From positions 1-64,000 of the forward strand of contig DATIYF010000103.1 in NCBI GenBank assembly GCA_035517775.1: DNA of 64,000 nt. Direction: 5' to 3'. Below, one piece after another: positions 1 through 7,838 of this stretch. Made by a program: the position numbers and the translations under genes. Under the pieces are notes generated by a model. The model worked only from the letters and a program-made list of their open reading frames with translations, was not told the DNA's origin and made no database searches. The DNA comes from DATIYF01 sp035517775. Its GTDB lineage: Bacteria > Acidobacteriota > Terriglobia > Terriglobales > Acidobacteriaceae. Every line of letters begins with the position of its first letter. Position 1 is the stretch's first letter.

Positions 1-2
1 GC

Positions 3-650
3 AATCTCGAAAGCTACGACTGGCTCATTCTGACCAGCGTGAATGGCGTGGAGGCGTGCTGGCAGCGGCTCAGCCGCCTGAAGCTCGGCCGGCAAGATCT
101 GAAGCACTTGCGCATCGCCGCCATCGGCCCAGCCACAAAGAAAGCGATTGAAGACCGCGGCCTGAAGGTGCACCTGCTTCCGGAAAAGTACGTCGCTGAA
201 TCCGTGGTGGCCGGCCTGCGCGGCAAAGTGAGGGGCAAGCGCGTCTTGCTGGCCCGCGCCAAAGTCGCCCGCGATGTGATTCCCCGCGAGCTGCGCAAGG
301 TGGCCGCCCGGGTGGATGTAGTCGAAGCCTATGAAACCGTTGTGCCCAGGACTTCACGACGCCGCCTGCAGGCCTTGCTTAACAATCCCGGAAGACGCCC
401 GCAGGTCGTCACTTTTACCAGCTCCTCGAGCGTGCGCAACTTTGTTGCGCTTGCGGGAAAAACAACCCGACCCGGAAATCCCCGCCCGCGAGAACTGGAA
501 GATGTGAAGTTAGCCTCGATAGGCGCCGTCACCTCCGCCACTCTGCGGGAACTCGGTCTCCATGCCGATATCGAAGCACGCGAATACACCATCCCCGGTC
601 TGATCGAAGCGATTGCCCGCTGGGCGCGCTCCCGCTCAACCACCTATTGA
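3..650 (+). CDS. hemD: Uroporphyrinogen-III synthase, 5' truncated
   Basis: This enzyme cyclises and inverts ring D of hydroxymethylbilane to make uroporphyrinogen III, the branch-point precursor of heme, siroheme and corrinoids, in the cytosol. The frame is open to the window edge and already reads YDWLILTSVNGV at residues 5-16, the typical first-domain segment of HemD, so about 40 residues are missing upstream. The second-domain motif TFTSSSSVRNF and a C-terminal SIGAVTSATLRELG are clear. A GTG at 39 is an internal codon and not the real start. The gene ends in a 7-base convergent overlap with the peptidase gene on the other strand. The family call is firm. Upstream hem neighbours lie outside the window. 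Confidence 0.9.
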   Translation, partial: NLESYDWLILTSVNGVEACWQRLSRLKLGRQDLKHLRIAAIGPATKKAIEDRGLKVHLLPEKYVAESVVAGLRGKVRGKRVLLARAKVARDVIPRELRKVAARVDVVEAYETVVPRTSRRRLQALLNNPGRRPQVVTFTSSSSVRNFVALAGKTTRPGNPRPRELEDVKLASIGAVTSATLRELGLHADIEAREYTIPGLIEAIARWARSRSTTY

Positions 651-2626
651 GTGAGAGAGCACCCGCAATTGGCCGGCGGCACTTTTGCTTTTAGAAAATC
701 CGCCACCCGCCGGTAGGCGTCAATCTGGTTCTCCACGCGTGCGAAGCCGTGGCCTTCGTTGGCATAGACGTGATACTCCGCCACGCCGCCCTCTTTCTTC
801 ACCGCCTCCACCACCTGCATGGTTTCTTCCTTGGGGCAGCGCGGATCGTTGCCCCCGGCGAGCAGAATCAGCGGCGCCCTGATCTTATCCACGAAGAAAA
901 TCGGCGAGCGGTCGTGCAGGCGCTCCTTATCAGCCTCGTTGTTGGGATTGCCCATGGTGGCCAGATCCCACTGCTGCAAGACAGGATCTTCATTCTTGAT
1001 TTCGGTAAACCAATTGACGAAAGGCACAATCGCCGCTCCTGCCGCCCACATCTCCGGAGCTTTGGTCACTCCCATCATGGTCATGTAGCCGCCATAGCTC
1101 CCGCCCATGAGAATCAGTTTCTTCGGGTCCGGGAATCCCGTCTGCTTGATCCAGTCGGCCGCTGCCAGCACATCCTGCAAATCGCCGCCGCCCATATCGA
1201 AGCGGTTCGCCTGCTCGAACTGTTTGCCGTAACCGGTCGAGCCGCGGTAATTCGGTGCGATCACCATATATCCCTGATTCACCATGTACTGCACGAAGCG
1301 GTTGAACGAATTGACCGTCTGCGAAGTCGGCCCGCCATGCACATACACAATCGCCGCGTTCTGCCCGCTGCGCTGCATGTTGTAGGGCACATAGACGAAA
1401 GCAGAAATGGTCCACTTGCCGTCGCGGCTGGGGTAGTGCACCAGAAAAGGCTCGACCATATGACTGGGCAAAACGCCCGCCATCAGCGAATGCGTAATCT
1501 GTTGCGCGCGGCCGGAAGCCAGCGAATACACCCAGAGATCGTTGGGCGCCGTGGGGCCGTTGTGGTAGCACAGCAGACGGGAGCCGTCGTGCGAAAATGC
1601 CGATGCAGCCAGCTCATTGACCCCTTCCGGCAAAGGCAGCGAACTGGTCTTGCCGGTGCCGAGATCGTGCAGATAGATGTTGGTATCGCCATCCAGGTTC
1701 GCCATCCAGGTGAGGTGTTTGCCGTCGGGCGAAAAGCCGCCGCCCTCGACCTCCCATTTTTCCTGCGTGAGCCAGGTTATTTTCTTGCTGGCAATATCCA
1801 GCAGGCCGGCATTCTGATATCCATTCTCGGCGTTCGAGGTAATCAGAACTGTCTTGCCGTCGGGCGAGACATCGTTGGCCTCATAAAGTTGCTCGCCGGT
1901 GTGTGGTGTCAACTGTGTGATTCGGCCGCGTGCAATATCGGCCAGAAAAATATTCGCGTCAGTGCCTTTGGCCTGCCCCTGCGTATAGACGATGAACTTG
2001 CTGTCTTTCGACCAGATGGGATCGGCGTTCGATTTGTCGGGCGGTGTGCCCGTCGTCACATGCCTGGTTTGACGCAGAAGCGTATCCAGCACGTCAATCT
2101 CGTAGGTGGAAGAGGTTTTCGGCTTCACCATGTAGGCGAGATAGCGTCCATCCGGCGACCAGCGCGGATGCTCCTCGGCGATCTCGCGCGTGTTGGTCAC
2201 GTTTACCACCGTCCCATCTTTCGGCGAGACCAGAAAAATATCCCACTGCTCGTCGCCGTCGTAATCGGAGATAAAGGCGATCCACTTTCCATCTGGAGAC
2301 CACGCCGGCTGCGCCTGGCGCTGGTCGCTGACCGTGAGCTGCGCCGGCCAGCCACCCTCCGCCGGCGCCAGCCACAGATTGTTGCGTCCGCTGATGTTCG
2401 AAACGAAAACAATGCTCTGGCCGTCTGGCGACCAGGACGAGCCGCCCACCGCCCGCGTCATGTACAGCCGCTCGAGCGAGAGGCTGGGTTCGTTCTGCTC
2501 CACCTGGGCGTTCGGTTTTGACGTGATCTGCTTCGGGTCGGTAATGGTTTTCGCTGCAGGCAGGGTCTGGGCCGGAGTGAGCGTGCTCATCACCATGACG
2601 ATAGCAAAGAGTGCGGCTGAGCGCAT
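644..2626 (-). CDS. Secreted S9 family prolyl oligopeptidase-like peptidase
   Basis: A 660-residue exported serine peptidase of the dipeptidyl/acylaminoacyl-peptidase type (S9), expected in the periplasm or outside the cell, where it would trim peptides. Residues 1-20 form a signal peptide. Residues about 60-390 carry at least six PD40/TolB-like blades with S-P-D-G-x(3) signatures, forming the beta-propeller gate. The C-terminal alpha/beta-hydrolase domain holds GGSYGGYM (catalytic Ser about 510), GGNDPRCP (Asp about 594) and NEGHGF (His about 626), so the triad is complete. It stands alone, convergent with hemD. The substrate cannot be told from sequence. Confidence 0.92.
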   Translation of the reverse strand: MRSAALFAIVMVMSTLTPAQTLPAAKTITDPKQITSKPNAQVEQNEPSLSLERLYMTRAVGGSSWSPDGQSIVFVSNISGRNNLWLAPAEGGWPAQLTVSDQRQAQPAWSPDGKWIAFISDYDGDEQWDIFLVSPKDGTVVNVTNTREIAEEHPRWSPDGRYLAYMVKPKTSSTYEIDVLDTLLRQTRHVTTGTPPDKSNADPIWSKDSKFIVYTQGQAKGTDANIFLADIARGRITQLTPHTGEQLYEANDVSPDGKTVLITSNAENGYQNAGLLDIASKKITWLTQEKWEVEGGGFSPDGKHLTWMANLDGDTNIYLHDLGTGKTSSLPLPEGVNELAASAFSHDGSRLLCYHNGPTAPNDLWVYSLASGRAQQITHSLMAGVLPSHMVEPFLVHYPSRDGKWTISAFVYVPYNMQRSGQNAAIVYVHGGPTSQTVNSFNRFVQYMVNQGYMVIAPNYRGSTGYGKQFEQANRFDMGGGDLQDVLAAADWIKQTGFPDPKKLILMGGSYGGYMTMMGVTKAPEMWAAGAAIVPFVNWFTEIKNEDPVLQQWDLATMGNPNNEADKERLHDRSPIFFVDKIRAPLILLAGGNDPRCPKEETMQVVEAVKKEGGVAEYHVYANEGHGFARVENQIDAYRRVADFLKAKVPPANCGCSLTQ

Positions 2627-2667
2627 AAAACTGAGAGTCCCGTTGAGTCAGGAAGAAAAAGTCTAGC

Positions 2668-2701
2668 AAACAGGCCGACTCTGCGTCCTCTGCGGTTCGA
2701 G
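2668..2701. repeat. Dispersed intergenic repeat, CTCTG family (copy 1)
   Basis: The gap between the peptidase start and the end of nth contains CTCTGCGTCCTCTGCGGTTC (2680-2699). The same CTCTG(T/C)G-tCCTCTG(T/C)GGT pattern recurs in other gaps near 17130 and 34092, and more weakly near 48994. It is short, intergenic and not coding. The function is unknown. Confidence 0.45.
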
Positions 2702-2741
2702 AATTTTGGCGGAGGCGCTGGAGTTCCTGCCCAGGGGGCAG

Positions 2742-3596
2742 TTAACCTTTCGCGTCCTTGTGCTTCTCTACCGTGCTCCAGGTCTTGTCGGCGGCGTGGC
2801 AGAGATTTTCCAGCGGGCATTCGGCGCATTTGGGCGAGCGCGCCATGCACAACTTGCGCCCGTGCCATATGACCTGGTGAGAAAACAGAATCCACTTCTG
2901 GTGGGGAATTACTCTCATCAGATCCTGTTCGATCTTGGGCGCGTCGGTGTTTTTCGTCAGCTCCAGGCGCCGGGCGATGCGGGTAACGTGGGTATCCACC
3001 ACCACGCCTTCCGCCTTCCCGAACCATGTGCCCAGCACCACGTTGGCAGTTTTCCGCGCCACGCCGGGTAGCGTGAGAATTTTCTCCATGTCATCGGGCA
3101 CCTGCCCGCCGAATTCGCTGACAATTTTCTTCGCCGCCCCTACCACCGACTTGGCTTTGTTGCGGAAAAATCCGGTCGAGTAAATATCAGGCTGCAACTG
3201 CTCCGGGGTTATCGCCGCAAAATCCTCGACTGTCGGATATTTGCGAAACAGCTCCGGCGTCACCCGGTTCACGTTCACGTCGGTGGACTGCGCCGAAAGA
3301 ATCGTCGCCACCAGCAGTTCCCAGGCGTTCTTGTGATGGAGCGCGCAGGTTGCGCCGGGATAGGTCTGGTCCAGCCGCTTCAGGATTTCGGCGATGCGAT
3401 CCGGTGCCAGTGGATTGTAGCCTTTGGCCCCGGACTCCTTCGTGGACGCTACTCCCGCCCGCCTGCCTGAAACTTCTCCGGCCCGCGTCTTTCCCTGCCT
3501 CGAACTGCCTCGGCTCTGCTGGCCGCGAGGTGTTGCGCGCGCGCCTTCCTGGCGTCCGGTCTTGGCAGGTTGCCGCGGAATCACGCCACGCACCAT
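2742..3596 (-). CDS. nth: Endonuclease III (AP lyase, base excision repair)
   Basis: Bifunctional DNA glycosylase/AP lyase that removes oxidised pyrimidines. The helix-hairpin-helix LPGVARKTAN carries the catalytic Lys (about 182), VVDTHVTR carries the catalytic Asp (about 201), and the C-terminus has the iron-sulfur loop C-x6-C-x2-C-x5-C (Cys 250, 257, 260, 266). At 284 residues it is about 65-70 longer than usual. The excess is an N-terminal Arg/Gly/Ser/Lys-rich tail before the conserved GYNPLAPDRIAEIL, so either the tail is real or a later start is used. The only ATG in this tail is at 3596. Divergent from the small gene at 3728. Confidence 0.93.
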   Translation of the reverse strand: MVRGVIPRQPAKTGRQEGARATPRGQQSRGSSRQGKTRAGEVSGRRAGVASTKESGAKGYNPLAPDRIAEILKRLDQTYPGATCALHHKNAWELLVATILSAQSTDVNVNRVTPELFRKYPTVEDFAAITPEQLQPDIYSTGFFRNKAKSVVGAAKKIVSEFGGQVPDDMEKILTLPGVARKTANVVLGTWFGKAEGVVVDTHVTRIARRLELTKNTDAPKIEQDLMRVIPHQKWILFSHQVIWHGRKLCMARSPKCAECPLENLCHAADKTWSTVEKHKDAKG

Positions 3597-3727
3597 GAGA
3601 AACTCCTCCTCGTTGAGGGAAATTATGGTACCAGACGGGCGGGCCTGCCGCCGCCGGGGAACCCATTGCGGAATTGACGCCCATCGAAGCCCTAGGTACT
3701 CTGGATTCGCACGGGCGCAAGCCGGCG

Positions 3728-3952
3728 ATGGCAGTGAAGACCCTCCAACTCGGGCAGGTCTGGCGGCACGACGCCACCGGGCGCGACTTCTTAGTCACCA
3801 AGGTCTATACCGAAGTTTTTTCCCAGTACGCCATGCTGCGTCCGGCCGCGGGCGACGCACCAGAGGCGCCGGCGATTCGCGTGAAGGTAGCCAAGAGTTC
3901 CGAAGGAGTCTCCCTGCCCGGATACACATTTACGCAAGACAGCTCATTCTAG
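3728..3952 (+). CDS. Small conserved-looking protein of unknown function
   Basis: A 74-residue protein read from ATG 3728. An upstream in-frame start at 3674 would add 18 residues of less convincing sequence. The body reads like a single small beta domain: LGQVWRHDATGRDFLVTKVY, then a Pro/Ala spacer, then RVKVAKSSEGVSLPGYTF. No signal peptide, membrane segment or metal motif is seen. It sits between nth (divergent) and the DedA gene (same strand, 67 bases downstream). I do not recognise the family. Coding is supported mainly by codon-position GC and the alternating hydrophobic pattern. Confidence 0.5.
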   Translation: MAVKTLQLGQVWRHDATGRDFLVTKVYTEVFSQYAMLRPAAGDAPEAPAIRVKVAKSSEGVSLPGYTFTQDSSF

Positions 3953-4019
3953 CCGCCGTGGGCCGGCCTGCTTACGCGAAGCGGTTCTGCGCCGGTGAAG
4001 GCTGGCTTCCTATTTCTTC

Positions 4020-4646
4020 ATGACGGAAAAAATTCTCGCCGTCCTGTTCGTATTCATCAAGTCGCTGATCGGCGCCACCGGCTACACCGGCGTGGCTCTG
4101 CTGATGGCGATCGAATCGGCCTGCATACCCCTGCCCTCAGAACTCATCATGCCCTTCGCCGGCTACCTGGTTTTTGAGGGCAGCCTGAGGCTGTTCTGGG
4201 TGGCAACCGCCGGGGCCATCGGCTGCAACCTCGGCTCGCTTGTTGCTTATGAGATCGGCTGCTACGGCGGCCGCCCCCTGGTGGAAAAATATGGCCGCTG
4301 GGTGCTGCTCACTCACCGCGAGCTGGATTGGGCCGACCGCTTTTTTCTGCGCTGGGGATATCTGGCCGTATTCATCGCCCGGCTGCTGCCCGTCATTCGT
4401 ACTTTTATCGCTTTGCCCGCGGGTATTGCACGAATGCCGCGCGGCCGCTTCCACATCTACACTTTTCTTGGCTCGTGGCCCTGGTGCTTTGCCCTGGCCT
4501 GGTCTGGCATGAAGCTGGGGCAAAACTGGCGCGAGCTGGGCAAGTACTTTCACCGCTTCGATGCCGTAATTGGTATTGCACTGGCAGGCGGAATTCTCTG
4601 GTTCCTGTGGTCGCACTGGCAGAACCGGTTCCGCGCCGCCGAATAA
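4020..4646 (+). CDS. DedA family inner-membrane protein
   Basis: A 208-residue polytopic protein of the DedA/SNARE-associated (VTT) superfamily, whose members move undecaprenyl phosphate or phospholipids across the inner membrane. Diagnostic stretches are IESACIPLPSELIMPFAGYL (residues 32-51), the G-x-N-x-G-s-l-v-aYeiG segment, and FIARLLPVIRTFIALPAGIARM, the conserved F-x-R-f-x-P-x-x-R-t motif. The C-terminal membrane helix ends in WQNRFRAAE. The start at 4020 directly follows TTTCTTC with no strong ribosome site. The next gene follows after 14 bases, so the two are probably co-transcribed. Which lipid carrier it moves is not knowable here. Confidence 0.9.
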   Translation: MTEKILAVLFVFIKSLIGATGYTGVALLMAIESACIPLPSELIMPFAGYLVFEGSLRLFWVATAGAIGCNLGSLVAYEIGCYGGRPLVEKYGRWVLLTHRELDWADRFFLRWGYLAVFIARLLPVIRTFIALPAGIARMPRGRFHIYTFLGSWPWCFALAWSGMKLGQNWRELGKYFHRFDAVIGIALAGGILWFLWSHWQNRFRAAE

Positions 4647-4660
4647 ACAGGAGGTCTCAG

Positions 4661-5104
4661 ATGAGAGCAATCTTGCTTGTGCTGGCTGTATTGCTGTGCG
4701 CTGTCGCCGCTTTGGCACAAGGCTCGCCGGCGAAATCTTCCGGGCCATACACCGTCGAGTACTACTACAAGGTCAAGTGGGGACACTCCCAGGAGTTTCT
4801 CGATCTCTTCAAGAAGAACCACTACCCGCTGCTGAAGAAAGAACTGGAATCGGGCCGTATGCTCAAGGTCTCCATGCAGCAGCCGCAACTGCACATGACC
4901 GAAGACGCGCGCTGGGACTATCGCGTGACCATCGTCTTCAAGAACGCGACCGTGGCCAACGAACCCGACCCGCAGGAAGAAGCCTTGATCAAAGAGCTAT
5001 TCCCCGATCAGGAGACTTTCAAGCGGGAAGAGCAGCGCCGCTTTGAGATCCTCGATGCCCACTGGGATCTGCCGGTGACTACGATTGAGCTGGAGGGGAA
5101 GTAG
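4661..5104 (+). CDS. Secreted small protein of unknown function
   Basis: A 147-residue exported protein. ATG 4661 is preceded by a strong AGGAGGT at 4649-4655. The signal peptide is residues 1-19 (LVLAVLLCAVAALAQG, cleavage after AQ-like site). The mature part reads YTVEYYYKVKWGHSQEFLDLF with KKNHYPLLKK and later RVTIVFKNATV. This alternation of strand-helix-strand resembles a ferredoxin-like dimeric alpha/beta barrel (the fold of NIPSNAP/antibiotic monooxygenase-like proteins), but this is inference. It follows the DedA gene by 14 bases, suggesting an operon. Confidence 0.75.
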   Translation: MRAILLVLAVLLCAVAALAQGSPAKSSGPYTVEYYYKVKWGHSQEFLDLFKKNHYPLLKKELESGRMLKVSMQQPQLHMTEDARWDYRVTIVFKNATVANEPDPQEEALIKELFPDQETFKREEQRRFEILDAHWDLPVTTIELEGK

Positions 5105-5134
5105 GACGGAATCCTCGTTGCGGCAGGACTGTGG

Positions 5135-5947
5135 TCAGGCGTTGGCACCTGAAGTCAACATCTCGCGAACTTTGTTTAGCCAGAGACTCCATTTGTCCCG
5201 ATCTTTGCCCTGAGGGTGCTCTGTCCACACCAGTGGCGGCAAACTTGCGTAGCTCGGCCTGCGCCAAATGCCTTTGGAGTTTCCTGTCTTATCCCAAGAT
5301 CTCTCGCCGCCGTCGTCCACGAGCGCGTCAATAACCGCGGTATCACAATCGTCCCAGCTGGCGAAATGAACGAGGGCCGGCTGATATGTCTCAATCTCCG
5401 CCTTCAGCGTCCGAACAGCAAGTTCTTTCTGCTTTTCAAAGTAGATCCCGCGCGGGTTTCCGTCGATCCTGCCGATTTTAGCGACGTTGGACCATACGAT
5501 GTGGGAGAGAGAGCTGCACGTCTCAGGTGTCATCGCGGCAATGTTGTTGAGCTTCGTCGCGAAAATCCAGAAACCTGATTTGTGCTGCTCGCCCGACGAG
5601 AGGGCATCAACCCATTCTTTGGTACGTTTATGCCTTTCGGCGACACGATCCTCCCGCGACAACCCCATGCATTCTGCAAACTGATCCTTGTACCAGCCGC
5701 GCGCGGTTGCCTTGCCAACATACATGATCACAGGTGATCTGCCTTGTTCGGGAGCGTTGCTGAAAAACGGCGCCGCAAGTTTCTTGGCGTCGATTTCCGC
5801 ACAGTCGCACATCTCGGAATACTTCACCAGCCAAAGGAACCAGAGTTCCTGCAACGGAGTCGTCATTGAAAATTGCTTTTTCGCTTTCCGAGGTTTCAAC
5901 AGTCTGGCAGGGCAACCGATGCTAGCGCCCGGCTGCGATCCTAGCAC
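5135..5947 (-). CDS. Unknown protein, possibly uracil-DNA-glycosylase-like fold
   Basis: An orphan gene of up to 270 residues. The GTG at 5947 gives the longest form. The ATG at 5866 (MTTPLQELWFLW) is an equally likely start. Visible blocks are PVIMYVGKATARGWYKDQF, SGFWIFATKLNNIA, HIVWSNVAKIGRIDGNPRGI, ETYQPALVHFASWDDCD and PPLVWTEHPQGKDRDKW. The order, a glycine-rich strand near the start, a W-x-N-x-x-K-x block in the middle and an HP motif near the end, resembles uncharacterised uracil-DNA-glycosylase-superfamily proteins. I saw this by eye only. Base composition is clearly lower in GC (about 45-53%) than its neighbours, which suggests recent acquisition. No partner gene is adjacent. Confidence 0.6.
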   Translation of the reverse strand: MLGSQPGASIGCPARLLKPRKAKKQFSMTTPLQELWFLWLVKYSEMCDCAEIDAKKLAAPFFSNAPEQGRSPVIMYVGKATARGWYKDQFAECMGLSREDRVAERHKRTKEWVDALSSGEQHKSGFWIFATKLNNIAAMTPETCSSLSHIVWSNVAKIGRIDGNPRGIYFEKQKELAVRTLKAEIETYQPALVHFASWDDCDTAVIDALVDDGGERSWDKTGNSKGIWRRPSYASLPPLVWTEHPQGKDRDKWSLWLNKVREMLTSGANA

Positions 5948-6242
5948 GCGTTGTGGCTGTTCCGGTAAGGGCTTCCTTAGGCTTCAAGTCTCTTGGCTTT
6001 CTCGTAAGGGCGGCCGCACTCTTCTTAATCCGGTGGTGAGCAGATCCTTTATCTGCATCTAGCGCGCCGCCGCAGCCAACATTTCTCCTGCGAGGCTCAA
6101 ACTTGCCTTTTAATGCGTCGGGCTGGCCATTAAGACGAATTCCTTGCCCTTTCTAGGTCCTGCGGTTGCAAATTTATCCCTCAATACGAGAACATATCCG
6201 TTTGCTTTCATCCTGCGATGGACATAAGGAAGCGGCAGAGGC
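5948..6242. other. Intergenic gap of 295 bases, AT-richer than its surroundings
   Basis: No convincing reading frame is present. The stretch separates the divergently transcribed lower-GC orphan gene and the inositol-phosphate synthase, so it should carry both promoters. TTGCAA at 6166-6171 could be a -35 for the synthase, but no good -10 follows at the right distance. An AAGGAAG just before ATG 6243 would serve as the ribosome site. Confidence 0.4.
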
Positions 6243-7595
6243 ATGGCCACACGAGAAAAACCAAGCAGCAGCAAGCGCAGCGGCAGCGAAATTCAGGCCC
6301 CCACCGGCAAGCTGGGGGTGATGATCCCGGGCATGGGCGCGGTGGCGACAACCTTCGTCGCCGGCGTAGAGGCGGTCCGCAAAGGTCTGGCCAAGCCTAT
6401 CGGCTCGCTCACGCAAATGGGCACCATCCGCCTGGGCAAACGCACCGATGCACGCTCTCCCAAGATCAAGGAATTTGTGCCGCTCGCGGCGCTGAACGAT
6501 CTGGTGTTCACCGGCTGGGACCTGTTCGAAGACGATATGTACACGGCGGCCTCCAAGGCCGGCGTGCTCGACCGCAGCCTGCTCGATCCCATCAAGCCCT
6601 TTCTCAGCTCCATTAAGCCGCGCAAGGCTGTATTCGACCGCAATTACGTCAAGCGCCTGGATGGCCCCAACGTCAAGAAGGGCAAGAACAAGATGGAGCT
6701 GGCCGAGCAGGTGCGCGACGACATCCGCGAATTCCGCAAGACCTCCGGCGCGGCCCGCCTTATTACGATTTGGTGCGGCTCAACTGAAACCTTCCTCGAG
6801 CCATCCGCCGCGCATCAGTCGTTGAAAGCATTTGAGAAAGCTTTGGCCCAGAACGACGAAGCCGTTGCCCCCTCCATGATCTATGCCTACGCCTCGCTCA
6901 TGGAAGGCGTGCCCTTCGCCAATGGCGCCCCCAACCTTACGGTTGACCTGCCGGTGATGCACGAACTCTCGCGCAAGAACGAAGCGCCGATCTGCGGCAA
7001 AGACTTCAAAACCGGCCAGACGCTGATGAAGACCATTCTGGCGCCGGGCTTCAAGGCCCGACTGCTGGGGCTGAGCGGCTGGTATTCGACCAACATCCTG
7101 GGCAACCGCGACGGCGAAGTGCTCGACGACCCCGGGTCGTTCAAGACCAAGGAGGAATCGAAGCTGGGGGTACTGGAGCATATCTTGCAGCCGCGGCTTT
7201 ATCCTGAGCTGTACGGCAATATTTTTCACAAGGTGCGCATCAACTATTACCCGCCGCGTGGTGATAACAAAGAGGGTTGGGACAACATTGACATCTTCGG
7301 CTGGCTCGGTTATCCCATGCAGATCAAGGTGGATTTCCTGTGCCGCGATTCGATTCTGGCTGCGCCCATCGTGCTGGACCTGGTCTTGTTTCTCGACCTG
7401 GCGCGGCGCAGCGCCGAGCTGAAAGGCCTGGGTATTCAGGAGTGGCTGAGCTTCTACTTCAAGTCGCCCATGACTGCGCCCGGGCTGTATCCCGAGCACG
7501 ACCTGTTTATCCAGCTTATGAAGCTCAAGAACACCCTGCGCCATTTGCGGGGCGAGCAGCTGATTACCCACCTGGGGCTGGAGTACTACGACTAG
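6243..7595 (+). CDS. ino1: Inositol-3-phosphate synthase
   Basis: Converts D-glucose 6-phosphate to 1D-myo-inositol 3-phosphate using NAD internally, the entry to inositol lipids or soluble inositol compounds. The N-terminus has the NAD-binding KLGVMIPGMGAVATTFVAG. The catalytic half has the family signature GKDFKTGQTLMKT, then STNILGNRDGEVL and the tetramer-core segments HKVRINYYPPRGDNKEGWDN and FLCRDSILAAPIVLDL. The 450-residue length fits the bacterial/eukaryote-like long form. It stands alone, with no inositol monophosphatase or phosphatidylinositol synthase in the window, so the fate of the inositol phosphate is unknown. Confidence 0.93.
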   Translation: MATREKPSSSKRSGSEIQAPTGKLGVMIPGMGAVATTFVAGVEAVRKGLAKPIGSLTQMGTIRLGKRTDARSPKIKEFVPLAALNDLVFTGWDLFEDDMYTAASKAGVLDRSLLDPIKPFLSSIKPRKAVFDRNYVKRLDGPNVKKGKNKMELAEQVRDDIREFRKTSGAARLITIWCGSTETFLEPSAAHQSLKAFEKALAQNDEAVAPSMIYAYASLMEGVPFANGAPNLTVDLPVMHELSRKNEAPICGKDFKTGQTLMKTILAPGFKARLLGLSGWYSTNILGNRDGEVLDDPGSFKTKEESKLGVLEHILQPRLYPELYGNIFHKVRINYYPPRGDNKEGWDNIDIFGWLGYPMQIKVDFLCRDSILAAPIVLDLVLFLDLARRSAELKGLGIQEWLSFYFKSPMTAPGLYPEHDLFIQLMKLKNTLRHLRGEQLITHLGLEYYD

Positions 7596-7616
7596 GGCCT
7601 TGAGGCCGAGCTTTTG
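7594..7616 (+). terminator. Weak hairpin after inositol-3-phosphate synthase
   Basis: Immediately at the stop codon the sequence forms GGCCT-TG-AGGCC followed by GAGCTTTTG, a short hairpin with a modest T-run. It could be a weak intrinsic terminator. Almost the same 18 bases recur at 7774-7791 with a changed loop, so it may instead be a repeat element. Confidence 0.35.
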
Positions 7617-7773
7617 ACTAAGCCTTAACAGCCCCGGAATCGCCGAGCTTCGCCGGGAAGGCAGCGCAGGCCCGCTAAGGGCTGAAGACCTGAAAAAGCT
7701 GCCCGCCAAGAACTTACGGGAAACCTTTTCCGCATCCCGGCGCTTCCAACCACATGAGGTGTGTTTCCCGGAT

Positions 7774-7791
7774 AGGGCCTTCCGGCCGAGC
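7774..7791. repeat. Second copy of the GGGCCTT..GGCCGAGC hairpin
   Basis: AGGGCCTTCCGGCCGAGC here matches AGGGCCTTGAGGCCGAGC at 7594-7611 except for two loop-proximal bases. Both fold as a GGCC stem. The two copies bracket the intergenic stretch between the inositol synthase and the M48 protease. Confidence 0.5.
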
Positions 7792-7792
7792 G

Positions 7793-7798
7793 TATAAT
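7793..7798 (+). promoter_or_regulatory. Candidate -10 box for the M48 protease gene
   Basis: A consensus TATAAT lies 41 bases before ATG 7839. No good -35 is visible at 16-18 bases, so it may be an activated or weak sigma-70 promoter. It lies directly downstream of the hairpin at 7774-7791. Confidence 0.4.
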
Positions 7799-7838
7799 CC
7801 ATGTTGGTGCCCGGGTGGGGCAGGATTGGGAGTGAGCT

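Noticed and set aside
749..2521. 590-codon open frame antisense to the S9 peptidase
   Set aside because: GC-rich third positions keep the opposite strand open. The translation is His/Arg-rich with no motif, while the minus-strand product is a clear peptidase.
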